Assembly: GCF_014700075.1 (NCBI RefSeq)
Contig: NZ_JACXBU010000019.1
Location: forward strand, 1 to 48,771
Direction: 5' to 3'
DNA length: 48,771 nt
Source: Pseudomonas sp. JM0905a
GTDB taxonomy: Bacteria > Pseudomonadota > Gammaproteobacteria > Pseudomonadales > Pseudomonadaceae
In this document: positions 7,974-17,228 of the stretch, piece after piece
Layout of the letters: every line of letters starts with the position of its first letter
Position numbering within the stretch: position 1 is the stretch's first letter
Notes under the pieces: model-generated
Told to the model about the DNA's origin: nothing
Databases searched by the model: none
The model's input: only the letters and a program-made list of their open reading frames with translations
Translations under genes and position numbers: made by a program

Positions 7974-8828
7974 TTCCAACAACCCCGCCATGCGCTGCGC
8001 CAGGCTCCGCTGCCCGGCCAGCCGCTGGACGATCCTCTCGACGATTTCCACCCGCGCCGCCGCGCCCGCACGCATATCACCCATGGCCTGCAGGGCGGCG
8101 GCGGACTTCTCCAGACCGGCGCGGGTGGAGCCGCTGACATGCTCCATCCCCGCCCTTGCCGATTCGGCCGCCTTCTGCAAGCCTTCGGCGATCAGGCGGA
8201 TCTGCCCACTGGACTCGTTCGCCCGCAGCGACAGGTTGCGCACCTCATCCGCCACCACGGCGAAGCCGCGTCCGTGGCTGCCGGCCCGTGCCGCCTCGAT
8301 GGCGGCATTGAGCGCCAGCAAGTTGGTCTGTTTGGCGATGTCCTGGATGCTCCCGACGATGGCGCCGATGCGCATGGACTGGCTGCCCAGCTCGTTGAAC
8401 ACCTGGCCGATATGCGCCATGTAGGCGTCCAGCTCACCGATGGCGCCGGCCGTGGCCTGCATGCTCTCGGCGCCGAGCTGCACCTTCTCGCCGGCCGCGC
8501 GGGCCAGGCTGTTGGCGTACTGCATGTCCGCCTCGCAATGGATGATGGCGTCGAGCAGCTCGCCCAGCGGTGCGTTCAGGTGGATGCTCGGGGATATAGG
8601 TGCAGGTTCCGGACGGAGTTCGCTGACGACCGGGCGTGCTGGCTCGTACACCGGAACCTCGACCCGCACCTCGACCAGCCGGGGTGGCTGCAGGTGGTAA
8701 AGCGCACCACCTGCGGCGATGGCGATCAGGGCCAGGCCCAGCAGCCAGGTGCTGGTGGTGAGATGGGCGGACAAACAAAGAAGGCCGCCACTGCCAAGCA
8801 GCAGTGCGGCCAGAAGATTGCGGGGCAT
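7962..8828 (-). CDS. Short methyl-accepting chemotaxis-like protein
   Basis: A protein of 288 residues, far shorter than a standard chemoreceptor (about 540). Two hydrophobic helices at about residues 3-20 and 25-45 form a membrane hairpin with almost no periplasmic loop. A Pro/Glu/Val linker follows, then a signalling domain with the highly conserved hairpin tip ([20 protein letters not shown], then FAVVADEVR). There is no HAMP domain and no ligand-binding domain. The start at 8828 has an AAGGAGC site upstream. It would sense through its membrane segments or join arrays as an accessory receptor. No che genes are nearby, and its target array is unknown. Confidence 0.85.
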   Translation of the reverse strand: MPRNLLAALLLGSGGLLCLSAHLTTSTWLLGLALIAIAAGGALYHLQPPRLVEVRVEVPVYEPARPVVSELRPEPAPISPSIHLNAPLGELLDAIIHCEADMQYANSLARAAGEKVQLGAESMQATAGAIGELDAYMAHIGQVFNELGSQSMRIGAIVGSIQDIAKQTNLLALNAAIEAARAGSHGRGFAVVADEVRNLSLRANESSGQIRLIAEGLQKAAESARAGMEHVSGSTRAGLEKSAAALQAMGDMRAGAAARVEIVERIVQRLAGQRSLAQRMAGLLEEGA

Positions 8829-8865
8829 GAAGAAAGCTCCTTCTACTTCGCGGAATACAAGGTCC

Positions 8866-8965
8866 TGTAGGGGCGAATCCATTCGCCAAGGGCAGCGCAG
8901 CTGCCCCATCCGGGCCTGAACGTGGCGGGCCTCCGGCCCGCTTGGCGATTGAAGTCGCCCCCACA
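8866..8965. repeat. Family A palindromic repeat pair
   Basis: TGTAGGGGCGAATCCATTCGCC faces GGCGATTGAAGTCGCCCCCACA. The arms are of the two arm subtypes seen throughout the window (GAATTCATTCGC and GATTGAAATCGC types). It lies just upstream of the chemoreceptor start and downstream of the porin gene. Confidence 0.88.
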
Positions 8966-9007
8966 GGTAAAGCAGGCCCTGCCCATGCCAGGCAGCGGCG
9001 CTCGGTC

Positions 9008-10267
9008 TTAGAACAGCGTCCAGGTGTAACTCAGGATCAAGCGGTTCTCGTCGATATCGGTGCGGTAGTTGGAGCGCGCGGTGACGTTGCGCACGCGCAC
9101 GCCCAGGCCCTTGAGGGTGCCGCTCTGGACGGCGTAGCTGATGTCCAGGTCGCGCTCCCAGTCCTTGCCTTCGAAGCCCAGGCCCGTGTCCACGTTGTCG
9201 CCGGTGATATAGCGGGTACTGAACACCAGGCCGGGAATGCCGAGGGCGGCGAAGTCGTAGTCGTAGCGCGCCTGCCAGGAGCGTTCGTCGGCGAAGGCGA
9301 ACTCGTAGGTCGGCACTTCGTTACCCAGCGGGCTGACGTTGGCAAACACCCGTGGGAAGGAGCTGTCGCCGAACATGGCCTGGTAGCCGACGAAGAAGGT
9401 GTGGCCGCCACGCTTGGCCGACAACAGCGAGAAGAAGGCCTGGTTGTCGATGTCGCCGATCAGTTTCTTGCCGTCCTCGCTGGAGTCGAAGTAACCGACG
9501 TTGGCGCCCAGCACCCAGTCGCCCACCGGCTCGCTGTGCTTGAGGCCGAAGAAGCGCTGGTCGTAGATGTCTTCCAGCTGCGCAAACCAGGCGCTGACCG
9601 TCGTGCGGTTGGCATTGAACGCGTAATCGGCACCCGCGTAGTTGAAAGCGTCGCTGGACGCCTGGCGTTGCGGCAGGTGGCCGAGCATGGCCTGCATCTT
9701 GTCGTCACCGGCCTCGTTGCGCAGGCTGGTGCTGGTGAGGTGGCCGCCCTGCAGGGTCAACCCGGCGATCTCGTTGGAGGTGATGCTGGCGCCCTGGTAG
9801 CTGGGCGGCAGCAGGCGGATATCGCTGAACACCAGCACCGGCAGGTTGGGCTGCAGCTCGCCGGCCTTCAGCTCGGTCTTGGAGAAACGCATCTTGCCGG
9901 CCACGCCGAGGCGGCTGTATTCGTCAGCGGCTTCGCCGTCTTCCTGTACCGGCAGCAGGCCGGTGTTGACCCGATCGGGGCTGCTGTCGAGCTTGATGCC
10001 GAGGGTGCCGATGGCATCCAGGCCGAAGCCCACCGGGCCAGGGGTGTAGCCGGACTTGAAATTGAGGATGAAGCCCTGGGCCCACTCCTCGGCCTTGGAC
10101 TGTTTGTTCGGGCCGACGATGTCGGAGTAGTCACGGCTGAAGTAGTAGTTACGCGCCTGCAGGGTCGCGGTGGAGTCGGCAATGAAACCGGACTCGGCGG
10201 CCTGGGCGAATCCGGCGCTCACGCCGGCGGAAAGCAGTACACAGAGTTTGCTTGTGTTGTGGGTCAT
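9008..10267 (-). CDS. benF: OprD-family outer-membrane porin, probable benzoate porin BenF
   Basis: A protein of 419 residues with a cleavable signal peptide (about 1-23, ending GFAQA before AESGF). The rest is a beta-barrel that finishes with the aromatic residue needed for outer-membrane insertion (SYTWTLF). [13 protein letters not shown] and [26 protein letters not shown] are hallmark OprD-family segments. The position as last gene of the ben cluster, after benE, matches benF of other pseudomonads, where OprD-type channels pass aromatic acids. It is 130 bp from benE on the same strand. The OprD family call is firm; the benzoate specificity is inferred from context. Confidence 0.9.
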   Translation of the reverse strand: MTHNTSKLCVLLSAGVSAGFAQAAESGFIADSTATLQARNYYFSRDYSDIVGPNKQSKAEEWAQGFILNFKSGYTPGPVGFGLDAIGTLGIKLDSSPDRVNTGLLPVQEDGEAADEYSRLGVAGKMRFSKTELKAGELQPNLPVLVFSDIRLLPPSYQGASITSNEIAGLTLQGGHLTSTSLRNEAGDDKMQAMLGHLPQRQASSDAFNYAGADYAFNANRTTVSAWFAQLEDIYDQRFFGLKHSEPVGDWVLGANVGYFDSSEDGKKLIGDIDNQAFFSLLSAKRGGHTFFVGYQAMFGDSSFPRVFANVSPLGNEVPTYEFAFADERSWQARYDYDFAALGIPGLVFSTRYITGDNVDTGLGFEGKDWERDLDISYAVQSGTLKGLGVRVRNVTARSNYRTDIDENRLILSYTWTLF

Positions 10268-10397
10268 GTCGTCGCTCTTGTTTTTATAGGGACAGAACTC
10301 CCCCGCAGGCCCTCTTTCGGGGCCTCTGCACGCAAGTCGGGAGAGGTGTGGCGATGGCTGCAGACAGCTCCCGCAGCGGGTCCATCACCGGGTTCGG

Positions 10398-11612
10398 TCA
10401 GGGATTGGCTTCGAGCGCCTCCTCCCGTTCCGGTGTTGCCTGGGGCGCACGACGCGCCTTCAGCAGCAGGTGGGCGAAGAGGCCGAAGATCAGCCCCCAG
10501 AAGGCTGCTGACAGTCCGAGGAAGGACATGCCGGAAGCCGTTACCAGGAAGGTCACCAGTGCCGCCTCGCGGTCATCCGGTACCGCCATGGAGCCAGCCA
10601 GCGCACCGGCGATGGCGGCGAACAGGGCCAGCCCCGCAAGCGCTGCGATCAGCTCCTTGGGGAAGGCGCTGAAGATGGACACCAGGGTGGCGCCGAAGAT
10701 GCCCAGCAGCAGGTAGAACAGCCCGCCGATCACCCCGGCCACATAGCGCTTGTCACGGTCTTCGTGGGACTCGCGGCCGGTGCAGATGGCGGCGGTGATG
10801 GCGGCCAGGTTCAGGCCGTGGCAACCGAACGGCGCCAGCAGCAGGCTGCCCAGGGCGCTGGCGGAAATGATCGGGCTGGCCGGGGTCTGGTAGCCATCGT
10901 TGCGCAGCACAGCGATGCCCGGCACGAACTGCCCGGTGAGGGCCACCATCACCAGTGGCAAGGCGATGTTGAGCATCGCGTGCCAGCTGAATTCCGGTGC
11001 AATCCACACCGGCGTGGCGAAGCCGATCACCAGGGCGGAGGTGTTCAACTCGCCCGCCGCGAACGCGAAGGCGCAGCCCACCACCAGCACGGCCATGACC
11101 GCATAGCGCGGCAGCAGGCGGCGGAACACCAGGTAGGTGACGAACATCGCCAGCACCATCGCTGGTTTGTCCTTCAGCGAAACGAACAGCTGAGTGCCGA
11201 AGCTGAACAGGATGCCCGCCAGCATGGCCGCCGAGATCGCCGCCGGCAGCTTGCCGACAATGCGGTCGAAGGCGCCGGACAGTCCCACCAGCAGGATCAG
11301 CGCATTGGCCAGGATGTAGGCCCCCACCGCCTCGTTGAGGCTGATGTCCGGCAGCATCGATACCAGCAACGCCGAGCCGGGCGCCGACCAGGCGATCACA
11401 ATGGGCACGCGGAAGCGGATGCTGAGCACGATGCCCAGCACCGCGCTGCCGATGGAGATGGCCCACACCCAGGAGGACAGCACCTCGGCCGGCAGCCCGG
11501 CGCTCTTGGCGGCCTGGAAGATGATCACCAACGGACCGGCGTAGGAGATCACCGTGGCGATGAATCCCGCCACCAGCGCGGACAGCGAGAAATCCCTGAA
11601 CAGACGGGTCAT
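10398..11612 (-). CDS. benE: Benzoate/H+ symporter BenE
   Basis: A protein of 404 residues with about 12 membrane helices, typical of the BenE family (PF03594). Characteristic segments are SYAGPLVIIFQAAKSAGL near residues 20-37 and PFGCHGLNLAAITAAICTG near residues 255-273. It takes up benzoate with protons across the inner membrane. ATG at 11612 has a GAGG site five bases upstream; the longer reading has no family likeness. It lies between benK and benF. Having both BenE and BenK is normal in Pseudomonas. Confidence 0.93.
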   Translation of the reverse strand: MTRLFRDFSLSALVAGFIATVISYAGPLVIIFQAAKSAGLPAEVLSSWVWAISIGSAVLGIVLSIRFRVPIVIAWSAPGSALLVSMLPDISLNEAVGAYILANALILLVGLSGAFDRIVGKLPAAISAAMLAGILFSFGTQLFVSLKDKPAMVLAMFVTYLVFRRLLPRYAVMAVLVVGCAFAFAAGELNTSALVIGFATPVWIAPEFSWHAMLNIALPLVMVALTGQFVPGIAVLRNDGYQTPASPIISASALGSLLLAPFGCHGLNLAAITAAICTGRESHEDRDKRYVAGVIGGLFYLLLGIFGATLVSIFSAFPKELIAALAGLALFAAIAGALAGSMAVPDDREAALVTFLVTASGMSFLGLSAAFWGLIFGLFAHLLLKARRAPQATPEREEALEANP

Positions 11613-11705
11613 GGCCTCGTTCCCTGAATCGTTCGACGTCGAGGCGCACGCAGCTGGGCGGCGGTGAAAGCGGCCATTTCGGCTCTCCTTTTTCTCATCA
11701 GGCAA

Positions 11706-11723
11706 GGGGCGCCGGAGCGCCCC
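11706..11723. terminator. GC hairpin between benK and benE
   Basis: GGGGCGC (11706-11712) pairs with GCGCCCC (11717-11723) over a four-base loop, nine bases past the benK stop. There is no T-run on the minus strand, so it is more likely an mRNA-stabilising or attenuating stem than a full terminator. Confidence 0.4.
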
Positions 11724-11731
11724 GAGGTGGA

Positions 11732-13063
11732 TCAACCCTGGGCGGCGGCCGCCAGCGGCGCGGCCTTGGGCTGGCGCTGGTTGACGAAACACATGGCCAG
11801 GGCAGCGATGGCGCCCGGAATGGCGAAGGCCATGAAGTTCAGTTGCAGCGGCAGGTTGATACCCAGCAGCGCGCCACCCAGCAGCGGGCCGACGATGGCG
11901 CCGTTGCGGCCGATGCCCGAGGCCCAGCCGAGGCCCGTGGAACGGAAGGCCAGGCCGTAGAGTTGCGCGGCGGTGGCGTAGAGCAGGATCTGCGTGCCGA
12001 TGGTGGTAGCGCCGGCTATGGCGATCAGCAGGTAGAGCACCGGGGTCGGGCTCTTGAAGCCCAGCAGGCTGATGGACACGGCGGCGACGATGAAAAAGGC
12101 CACCACCACCCTGGGCAAGTTGAAGCGGTCACCCAGCCAGCCGCCGGCGATGGCGCCGAACATGCCGCCGAAGTTCAGCGCCAGCAGGAACGACAGGCTC
12201 GAACCCAGGCTGTAGCCGGCGTTGGCCATCAGTTTCGGCAGCCAGGAGCTGAGCGCGTAGACCATCAGCAGGCAGCAGAAGAACGCCACCCAGATCATCA
12301 GGGTGCGCACGCCACGGCCTTCGCGGAAGAGTTCCAGCACCGGGGCGCCCTGCACTTTCACGTCGTTCAGGACCAGTTCGTCCTTGTCACCGATGGACGC
12401 TTGCGGGTCGATGCGCTTGAGGATGGCGCGAGCTTGTTCGGTGCGGCCCTGGCGCAGCAGGAAGCCGACGGATTCCGGCAAGTACCAGAGGATCAGCGGC
12501 AGCAGCAGGAGCGGCAACAGCGCGGCGAAGAACATGGCTTCCCAACCGAAGCGCGGCAGCATGTAGATGCCCACGCCGGCCGACAGCATGCCGCCCAGGG
12601 AGTAGCCGCTGAACATGATGGCCACCAGGGTGCTGCGCAGTTTCTTCGGCGCGTATTCGTTCATCAGCGCCACCACATTGGGCATCAGCCCGCCGATGCC
12701 GAGGCCGGCGATGAAGCGGCAGATGCCGAACTCGGTCGGCGAGCTGGCGAAGCCATTGAGCACGGTGAAGCCGGAGAACAGCACGAAGCAGATGGCGATC
12801 CCCTTCTTGCGGCCGATCTTGTCGGCCAGGGAGCCGAAGGTCAGGGCGCCGAACATCATGCCGAACAGCGCATAGCTGCCCAGGGCACCGGCTTCCAGCG
12901 GGGTCAGGCCCCATTCCTTCATGAGCACGGGCAGGACCACGCCGTAGATGAACAGGTCGTAGCCGTCGAAGATGAGCAGGAGTGCGCACCAGCACATCAC
13001 CATCCAGTGGAAGGGCGTGAAGCGCGCGTTATCGATGATCTCGTGTACGTCGAGTTTTCGCAT
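11732..13063 (-). CDS. benK: Benzoate MFS transporter BenK (aromatic acid:H+ symporter)
   Basis: A protein of 443 residues of the AAHS family, beginning MRKLDVHEIIDNARFTPFHW. Twelve helices are visible. The conserved DGYDLFIYGVVLPVL in helix 1 carries the Asp residues required in this family, and the loop 2-3 motif is GSLADKIGRKKG. It imports benzoate for the dioxygenase. ATG at 13063 matches the start of known BenK proteins. It follows benD after about 150 bp that hold a small palindromic repeat, so it may have its own promoter or be read through from benABCD. Confidence 0.93.
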   Translation of the reverse strand: MRKLDVHEIIDNARFTPFHWMVMCWCALLLIFDGYDLFIYGVVLPVLMKEWGLTPLEAGALGSYALFGMMFGALTFGSLADKIGRKKGIAICFVLFSGFTVLNGFASSPTEFGICRFIAGLGIGGLMPNVVALMNEYAPKKLRSTLVAIMFSGYSLGGMLSAGVGIYMLPRFGWEAMFFAALLPLLLLPLILWYLPESVGFLLRQGRTEQARAILKRIDPQASIGDKDELVLNDVKVQGAPVLELFREGRGVRTLMIWVAFFCCLLMVYALSSWLPKLMANAGYSLGSSLSFLLALNFGGMFGAIAGGWLGDRFNLPRVVVAFFIVAAVSISLLGFKSPTPVLYLLIAIAGATTIGTQILLYATAAQLYGLAFRSTGLGWASGIGRNGAIVGPLLGGALLGINLPLQLNFMAFAIPGAIAALAMCFVNQRQPKAAPLAAAAQG

Positions 13064-13153
13064 GGCATGTGTCTCTTTTGTTTTTGTTGTGTAGAAACCG
13101 CAAGGACGGGCGCGTGACGGTGCCGGTCCGGTAGTGCCCTGTAGGCACTTCTT

Positions 13154-13192
13154 TGTGGGAGCGAATTCATTCGCGAATGAACCGCTCCCACA
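13154..13192. repeat. Short family A repeat between benD and benK
   Basis: TGTGGGAGCGAATTCATTCGCGAATGAACCGCTCCCACA is a compact hairpin: the two arms are almost adjacent without the usual spacer. Confidence 0.85.
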
Positions 13193-13211
13193 GGTCAGAG
13201 CCCGCAGGCTG

Positions 13212-13988
13212 TCAGCCCAGGTCACCTCCGCCCACTGGCAGGGTGACGCCGGTGATGTAGGTGGCTTCGTCGGAGGCCAGGAAGAGGATCGCCCCCACCT
13301 GCTCGTCGATGGTTCCGTAGCGCTTCATCAGGCTGCTATCGATGGTCTGGTCCACGATCTGCTGGTACCAGACCTTCTCCTCTTCGCTCTGCTGCGCGGT
13401 GTTGCGCGGGATACGGCGCGGCGGCGCTTCGGTGCCGCCCGGTGCGGTGGCGTTGACGCGGATGCCGCGCCCGGCGTTCTCGAAGGCCAGGCAGGCGGTC
13501 AGGGCATTCACCCCGCCCTTGGCCGCGCCATAGGGCACGCGGTTCACCCCACGGGTGGCGATGGAGGACACGTTGACGATGGCGCCCGCGCCCTGCTCCA
13601 GCATGTGCGGCAGCGCGGCGTGGCAGCACCAGAGGGTGGGGAACAGCGAGCGGCGCACTTCGGCCTCGATCTCGTGTTCCTGGTAGTGCTCGTAGGGCTT
13701 GGCCCAGATGGTCCCGCCCACGTTGTTGATGAGGATGTCCAGTCGGCCGAAGCGCTCCACCGCGGCGGCAGCCACGCGATGGCACTCGGCGAACTGTTCG
13801 AGGTCGGCGGTCAGGGCCAGTATTCGGGCGCCGGCGCCCAGTTCGTCCTGCAGCTCGAAGACCAGTTCGGAACGGTCAACGGCAACTACCCGTGCACCCT
13901 CCTCCACCAGTCGCTCGGCCACGCGGCGGCCGATACCCTGGGCCGCGCCGGTGACCAGCGCGACCTTGTCCTGGAATCTCTTGTACAT
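13212..13988 (-). CDS. benD: 1,6-dihydroxycyclohexa-2,4-diene-1-carboxylate dehydrogenase BenD
   Basis: A short-chain dehydrogenase of 258 residues. The NAD-binding motif T-G-A-A-Q-G-I-G lies at residues 13-20. The catalytic residues are Ser141/142, Tyr153 and Lys157 (YGAAK). BenD oxidises the cis-diol carboxylate made by BenABC and releases CO2, giving catechol. ATG at 13988 is preceded by GAGG. The gene lies 117 bp after benC; the gap holds a family B repeat. No catechol dioxygenase gene follows, so catechol must be cleaved by enzymes encoded elsewhere. Confidence 0.94.
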   Translation of the reverse strand: MYKRFQDKVALVTGAAQGIGRRVAERLVEEGARVVAVDRSELVFELQDELGAGARILALTADLEQFAECHRVAAAAVERFGRLDILINNVGGTIWAKPYEHYQEHEIEAEVRRSLFPTLWCCHAALPHMLEQGAGAIVNVSSIATRGVNRVPYGAAKGGVNALTACLAFENAGRGIRVNATAPGGTEAPPRRIPRNTAQQSEEEKVWYQQIVDQTIDSSLMKRYGTIDEQVGAILFLASDEATYITGVTLPVGGGDLG

Positions 13989-14017
13989 GGCAGCCTCTTC
14001 AGTTGGCTCTGCAATCC

Positions 14018-14095
14018 GTAGGTTGGTCCGAGCTTCGCGAGGCCCAACGCAACTCGCGAGTCGTTGGGCTTCGCTGCACTCAGCCACAACCTACG
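14018..14095. repeat. Family B palindromic repeat between benC and benD
   Basis: GTAGGTTGGTCCGAGC at the left and CCACAACCTACG at the right, with the CGTTGGGCTTCGCTGC core. It sits inside the ben operon, where its stem may stabilise or separate the benABC and benD parts of the message. Confidence 0.85.
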
Positions 14096-14105
14096 TCGAC
14101 ATGCG

Positions 14106-15119
14106 TCACGCCGCGCTGGCGGCGAACTTCTCGTAGTAGAAATTCGCGGGCGAGATGCCCTGTTCGCGGATGTACTGGCTGACCGCCTCGACCATGGGCG
14201 GCGGGCCGCACAGGTAGACATCCACGTCGCCGTCGTTGAGGTGCTTCGGCTCGATGTGCTGGGTCACGTAGCCCTTCTGCGGGTAGCTGCTTTCCGGGTT
14301 GGCTACGCAGGCGCTGTAGGTGAAGTTGGGGATGCGTGCGGCGAAGGCTTCGAGCTTGTCCATCTCCACCAGATCGAAGTCGTTGGTCACGCCGTAGATC
14401 AGGTGCAGCGGGTGCTCGCTGCCCTCTTCCGTGATCTTCTCCAGCATCGCGGTGAAGGGCGCGAGACCGGTGCCGCCGGCCAGCAGCAGCAGCGGGCGAC
14501 GGATGTCCCGCAGGTAGAAGCTGCCCAGCGGGCCGGCCAGGGACATGCTGTCGCCCGCCTTGGCCAGGCCGGTGAGGAAGCTGCTCATCAGGCCGCCGGG
14601 CACGTTGCGGATCAGGAAGCTGACTTCGCCGTCCTTCTGCAGGGAGCTGAAGGAATAGGCACGGGTCTGTTCGCTGCCCGGCACTTTCAGGTTCACATAC
14701 TGGCCCGGCAGGAAGGCCAACTTGCTCAGGGATTCGCCCTTGATGGACAGGGAGATGGTGCTGTCGGAGAGCTGGCGCACGGCGCTGATGCTGGCCTCGA
14801 AGCTCGCCTGCTGGGTCTTGCAGACGTCGGAGGACGCCGGCACGCGAACCACGCAATCGCTCTCGGCGCGCATCTGGCAGGTGAGCACATAGCCTTGCGC
14901 GGCTTCGTCTTCGCTCAGTGCGTCTTCGATGTAGTCCTGCCCCAGGTCGTAGCGGCCGGCTTCGGCGAAGCACTTGCAGGTGCCGCAGGCGCCGTCGCGG
15001 CAGTCCAGCGGAATGTTGATGCCCTGGCGATAGGCGGCGTCAGCCACGGTTTCGCTGGGGTTGGCGTCGATGAAACGGGTGACGCCGTCTTCGAAAGTCA
15101 GTGCGATCTTGTGAGTCAT
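14106..15119 (-). CDS. benC: Benzoate 1,2-dioxygenase reductase BenC
   Basis: A protein of 337 residues with a plant-type [2Fe-2S] ferredoxin domain at the N-terminus (Cys40, Cys45, Cys48 and Cys81). An FAD domain follows (RAYSFSS at about 153-159), then an NADH-binding domain (GGTG at 215-218). It passes electrons from NADH to the BenAB oxygenase. This domain order is the class IB reductase pattern of ben and xyl systems. It lies 10 bp after benB, so the genes are translationally close. Confidence 0.95.
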   Translation of the reverse strand: MTHKIALTFEDGVTRFIDANPSETVADAAYRQGINIPLDCRDGACGTCKCFAEAGRYDLGQDYIEDALSEDEAAQGYVLTCQMRAESDCVVRVPASSDVCKTQQASFEASISAVRQLSDSTISLSIKGESLSKLAFLPGQYVNLKVPGSEQTRAYSFSSLQKDGEVSFLIRNVPGGLMSSFLTGLAKAGDSMSLAGPLGSFYLRDIRRPLLLLAGGTGLAPFTAMLEKITEEGSEHPLHLIYGVTNDFDLVEMDKLEAFAARIPNFTYSACVANPESSYPQKGYVTQHIEPKHLNDGDVDVYLCGPPPMVEAVSQYIREQGISPANFYYEKFAASAA

Positions 15120-15129
15120 GACCGTGCCC

Positions 15130-15618
15130 TCAGATGTGGTAGATGTCGATCACTTGGCGAACGTAGTCATTCTTGAGAACGACCTTCTTCGCCTTGATCA
15201 GCGGGCTCTCGCCGCGCACGTCGAGGGTGTAGAAGCTGGTGCCGAAGTAGCTGTCCACGGTCTTGTAGCGGAAGCTCAGGGTGTGCCAGTTGAAGCGCAC
15301 CTTGCACTGTCCATCGGCCACTTCGAGGATCTCGATGTTGCTGATGTTGTGGGAGGTGCGGGTGTCCGGCATGGTCGCGCTGGAACGGTCGGTCTTGATG
15401 CGGAACACGCGGTCTTCCAGGCCGCCACGGTTGCCGTACCAGATCAGCGAGATTTCGGTCTGCGGATCTTCGGTCAGCTCGTCACGGTCGTCCCAGGACG
15501 GCATCCAGAAGCTGGCGTCGGCCGCATACAGCTCCAGCCAGTTGTCCCAGTCCTTGTCGTCCAGGTAGCGCGCTTCGCGGTAGAGGAAGTCGCGCACAGC
15601 GTCGTAAGAGATGCTCAT
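15130..15618 (-). CDS. benB: Benzoate 1,2-dioxygenase small (beta) subunit BenB
   Basis: A protein of 162 residues of the ring-hydroxylating dioxygenase beta family (SnoaL-like cone fold). [22 protein letters not shown] and a FWMPSWDDR segment are typical. It has a structural role in the alpha3-beta3 oxygenase. Its ATG overlaps the benA stop by 4 bp (ATGA), which indicates coupled translation at one-to-one levels. Confidence 0.95.
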   Translation of the reverse strand: MSISYDAVRDFLYREARYLDDKDWDNWLELYAADASFWMPSWDDRDELTEDPQTEISLIWYGNRGGLEDRVFRIKTDRSSATMPDTRTSHNISNIEILEVADGQCKVRFNWHTLSFRYKTVDSYFGTSFYTLDVRGESPLIKAKKVVLKNDYVRQVIDIYHI

Positions 15619-16973
15619 TGCACGGCCTCCACGGGGATCAGTTGCTGCTCGGCCGCGGCGGCCTTGAGCATGGTCTCCTGCCAGTACTTGTGCTGCAGCA
15701 CGAACAGGCCTTCGTCTTCGGTGCGCACGCCGGAGAGCAGCGGGTGCAGGTCGATTTCCTGGGCGGCGGCGTCGGCGCCTTCGACCCAGTGCTCGGCACC
15801 ACGGGACATATCGTTCCAGCCACGGCTGCCCTGGTAGCCCAGCTGGCAGGAGCGGAATTCTTCCAGGTCGTCCGGAGTGGCCATGCCGCTGACGTTGAAG
15901 AAGTCTTCGTACTGGCGGATGCGCTTGGCGCGGGCCTCAGCGCTTTCGCCCTTCGGCGCGATGCAATAGATGGTGATTTCGGTCTGGTTGACGGAAATCG
16001 GCCGGGCGATACGGATCTGCGAGCTGAACTGATCCATCAGGTAGACGTTGGGGTACAGGCAGAGATTGCGCGAGTTCTCGATCATCCAGTCAGCACGGGC
16101 CTGGCCGAATTCCTGGGCCAGTTCGTCACGACGCTCGTAGAGCGGACGGTCTTCCGGGTTGGCCCAGCGAGTCCAGAGCAACAGGTGGCCGTGGTCGAAG
16201 GAGTAGAAACCACCGCCGTTCTTGGCCCAGCTGCCGGCGCTCATGGTCTTGATCTCTTCACCCGCTTCGCGCTGCTTGCGCTGGTTCTGGGTGGCGGCGT
16301 AGTTCCAGTGCACGGAACTCACGTGGTAGCCGTCAGCGCCGTTCTCGGCGGTCAGCTTCCAGTTGCCTTCGTAGATGTAGCTGGAGGAACCGCGCAGGAC
16401 TTCCAGGCCTTCGGGGGACTGGTCGACGATCATGTCGATGATCTTGGCGGACTCGCCCAGGTGCTCGACCAGGGGCTTCACGTCGGCGTTCAGGCTGCCG
16501 AAGAGGAAGCCGCGATAGGACTCGAAGCGAGCCACTTTGGTCAGGTCGTGGGAGCCTTCGCAGTTGAAGCTGGACGGATAGCCGGCTTCGGCTGGGTCCT
16601 TGACCTTCAGCAGCTTGCCGGAGTTGTTGAAGGTCCAGCCGTGGAACGGGCAGGTATAGGAGGAGCGGTTACCGCTCTTGTGCCGGCACAGTTGCGCGCC
16701 GCGATGGCTGCATGCGTTGAGGAAGGCATTGAGTTCACCGTCCTTGTTGCGCGCGATGAAGATCGGCTGGCGCCCCATGTTGAGGGTGAGGTAGTCGTTC
16801 TTCTCGGGAATCTGGCTCTCGTGGGCGAGATAGATCCAGTTGCCTTCGAAGATGTGCTTCATCTCCAGCTCGAACAGACGAGGGTCGGTGAACATCTCCC
16901 GCTTGCAGCGGTAGACGCCCTTTTCTTTGTCATCCTCAAGCAGCGAGTGCAGGAAATCGAATCCCAGGGACAT
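15615..16973 (-). CDS. benA: Benzoate 1,2-dioxygenase large (alpha) subunit BenA
   Basis: A protein of 452 residues. The Rieske centre ligands are Cys88, His90, Cys108 and His111. The mononuclear iron site is in [15 protein letters not shown], with His217 and His222 as ligands and Asp214 as the bridge to the neighbouring Rieske centre. It adds both atoms of O2 to benzoate to make the cis-diol. ATG at 16973 has GGAGG about eight bases upstream. This is the first gene of benABCD, and its promoter carries two BenR boxes. Confidence 0.96.
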   Translation of the reverse strand: MSLGFDFLHSLLEDDKEKGVYRCKREMFTDPRLFELEMKHIFEGNWIYLAHESQIPEKNDYLTLNMGRQPIFIARNKDGELNAFLNACSHRGAQLCRHKSGNRSSYTCPFHGWTFNNSGKLLKVKDPAEAGYPSSFNCEGSHDLTKVARFESYRGFLFGSLNADVKPLVEHLGESAKIIDMIVDQSPEGLEVLRGSSSYIYEGNWKLTAENGADGYHVSSVHWNYAATQNQRKQREAGEEIKTMSAGSWAKNGGGFYSFDHGHLLLWTRWANPEDRPLYERRDELAQEFGQARADWMIENSRNLCLYPNVYLMDQFSSQIRIARPISVNQTEITIYCIAPKGESAEARAKRIRQYEDFFNVSGMATPDDLEEFRSCQLGYQGSRGWNDMSRGAEHWVEGADAAAQEIDLHPLLSGVRTEDEGLFVLQHKYWQETMLKAAAAEQQLIPVEAVQ

Positions 16974-17009
16974 GGCCAGGGCCTCCGTTGTTATTGTTCA
17001 GGCCAGGTC

Positions 17010-17015
17010 AGGTTA
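17010..17015 (-). promoter_or_regulatory. Possible -10 of the benA promoter
   Basis: TAACCT on the minus strand lies about 16 bp after the end of the proximal BenR box, where the -10 is found in XylS/BenR-driven promoters. The match to consensus is poor, as expected for an activator-dependent promoter. Confidence 0.35.
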
Positions 17016-17036
17016 GGGATGCGGGGGAAACGGCAA

Positions 17037-17072
17037 TATCCGCTTTTTGCAGATCGCTATCCGTTTTGTGCA
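17037..17072 (-). promoter_or_regulatory. Two BenR/XylS binding boxes upstream of benA
   Basis: On the minus strand TGCA-CAAAAC-GGATA (17072-17058) and TGCA-AAAAGC-GGATA (17051-17037) both match TGCA-N6-GGNTA exactly. Their spacing is 21 bp, as in the XylS Pm promoter. The box nearer benA should overlap the -35. This places benABCD under BenR control. Confidence 0.85.
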
Positions 17073-17116
17073 AAGCGGTGGGAGCTGTAACAAATCACTG
17101 GGGGCGGGCAACACCT

Positions 17117-17213
17117 TGTAGGGGCGAATTCATTCGCCAAGGGCGGCGGAGCTGCCCCTTCAAGGCCGATGGGCAGACCTGCGGTCTGCTTGGCGAATGA
17201 ATTCGCCCCCACA
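17117..17213. repeat. Family A palindromic repeat pair between benR and benA
   Basis: TGTAGGGGCGAATTCATTCGCC and GGCGAATGAATTCGCCCCCACA face each other. It lies just downstream of the benR stop and upstream of the BenR boxes. Confidence 0.88.
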
Positions 17214-17228
17214 GAAAAGCAGGAGCGG

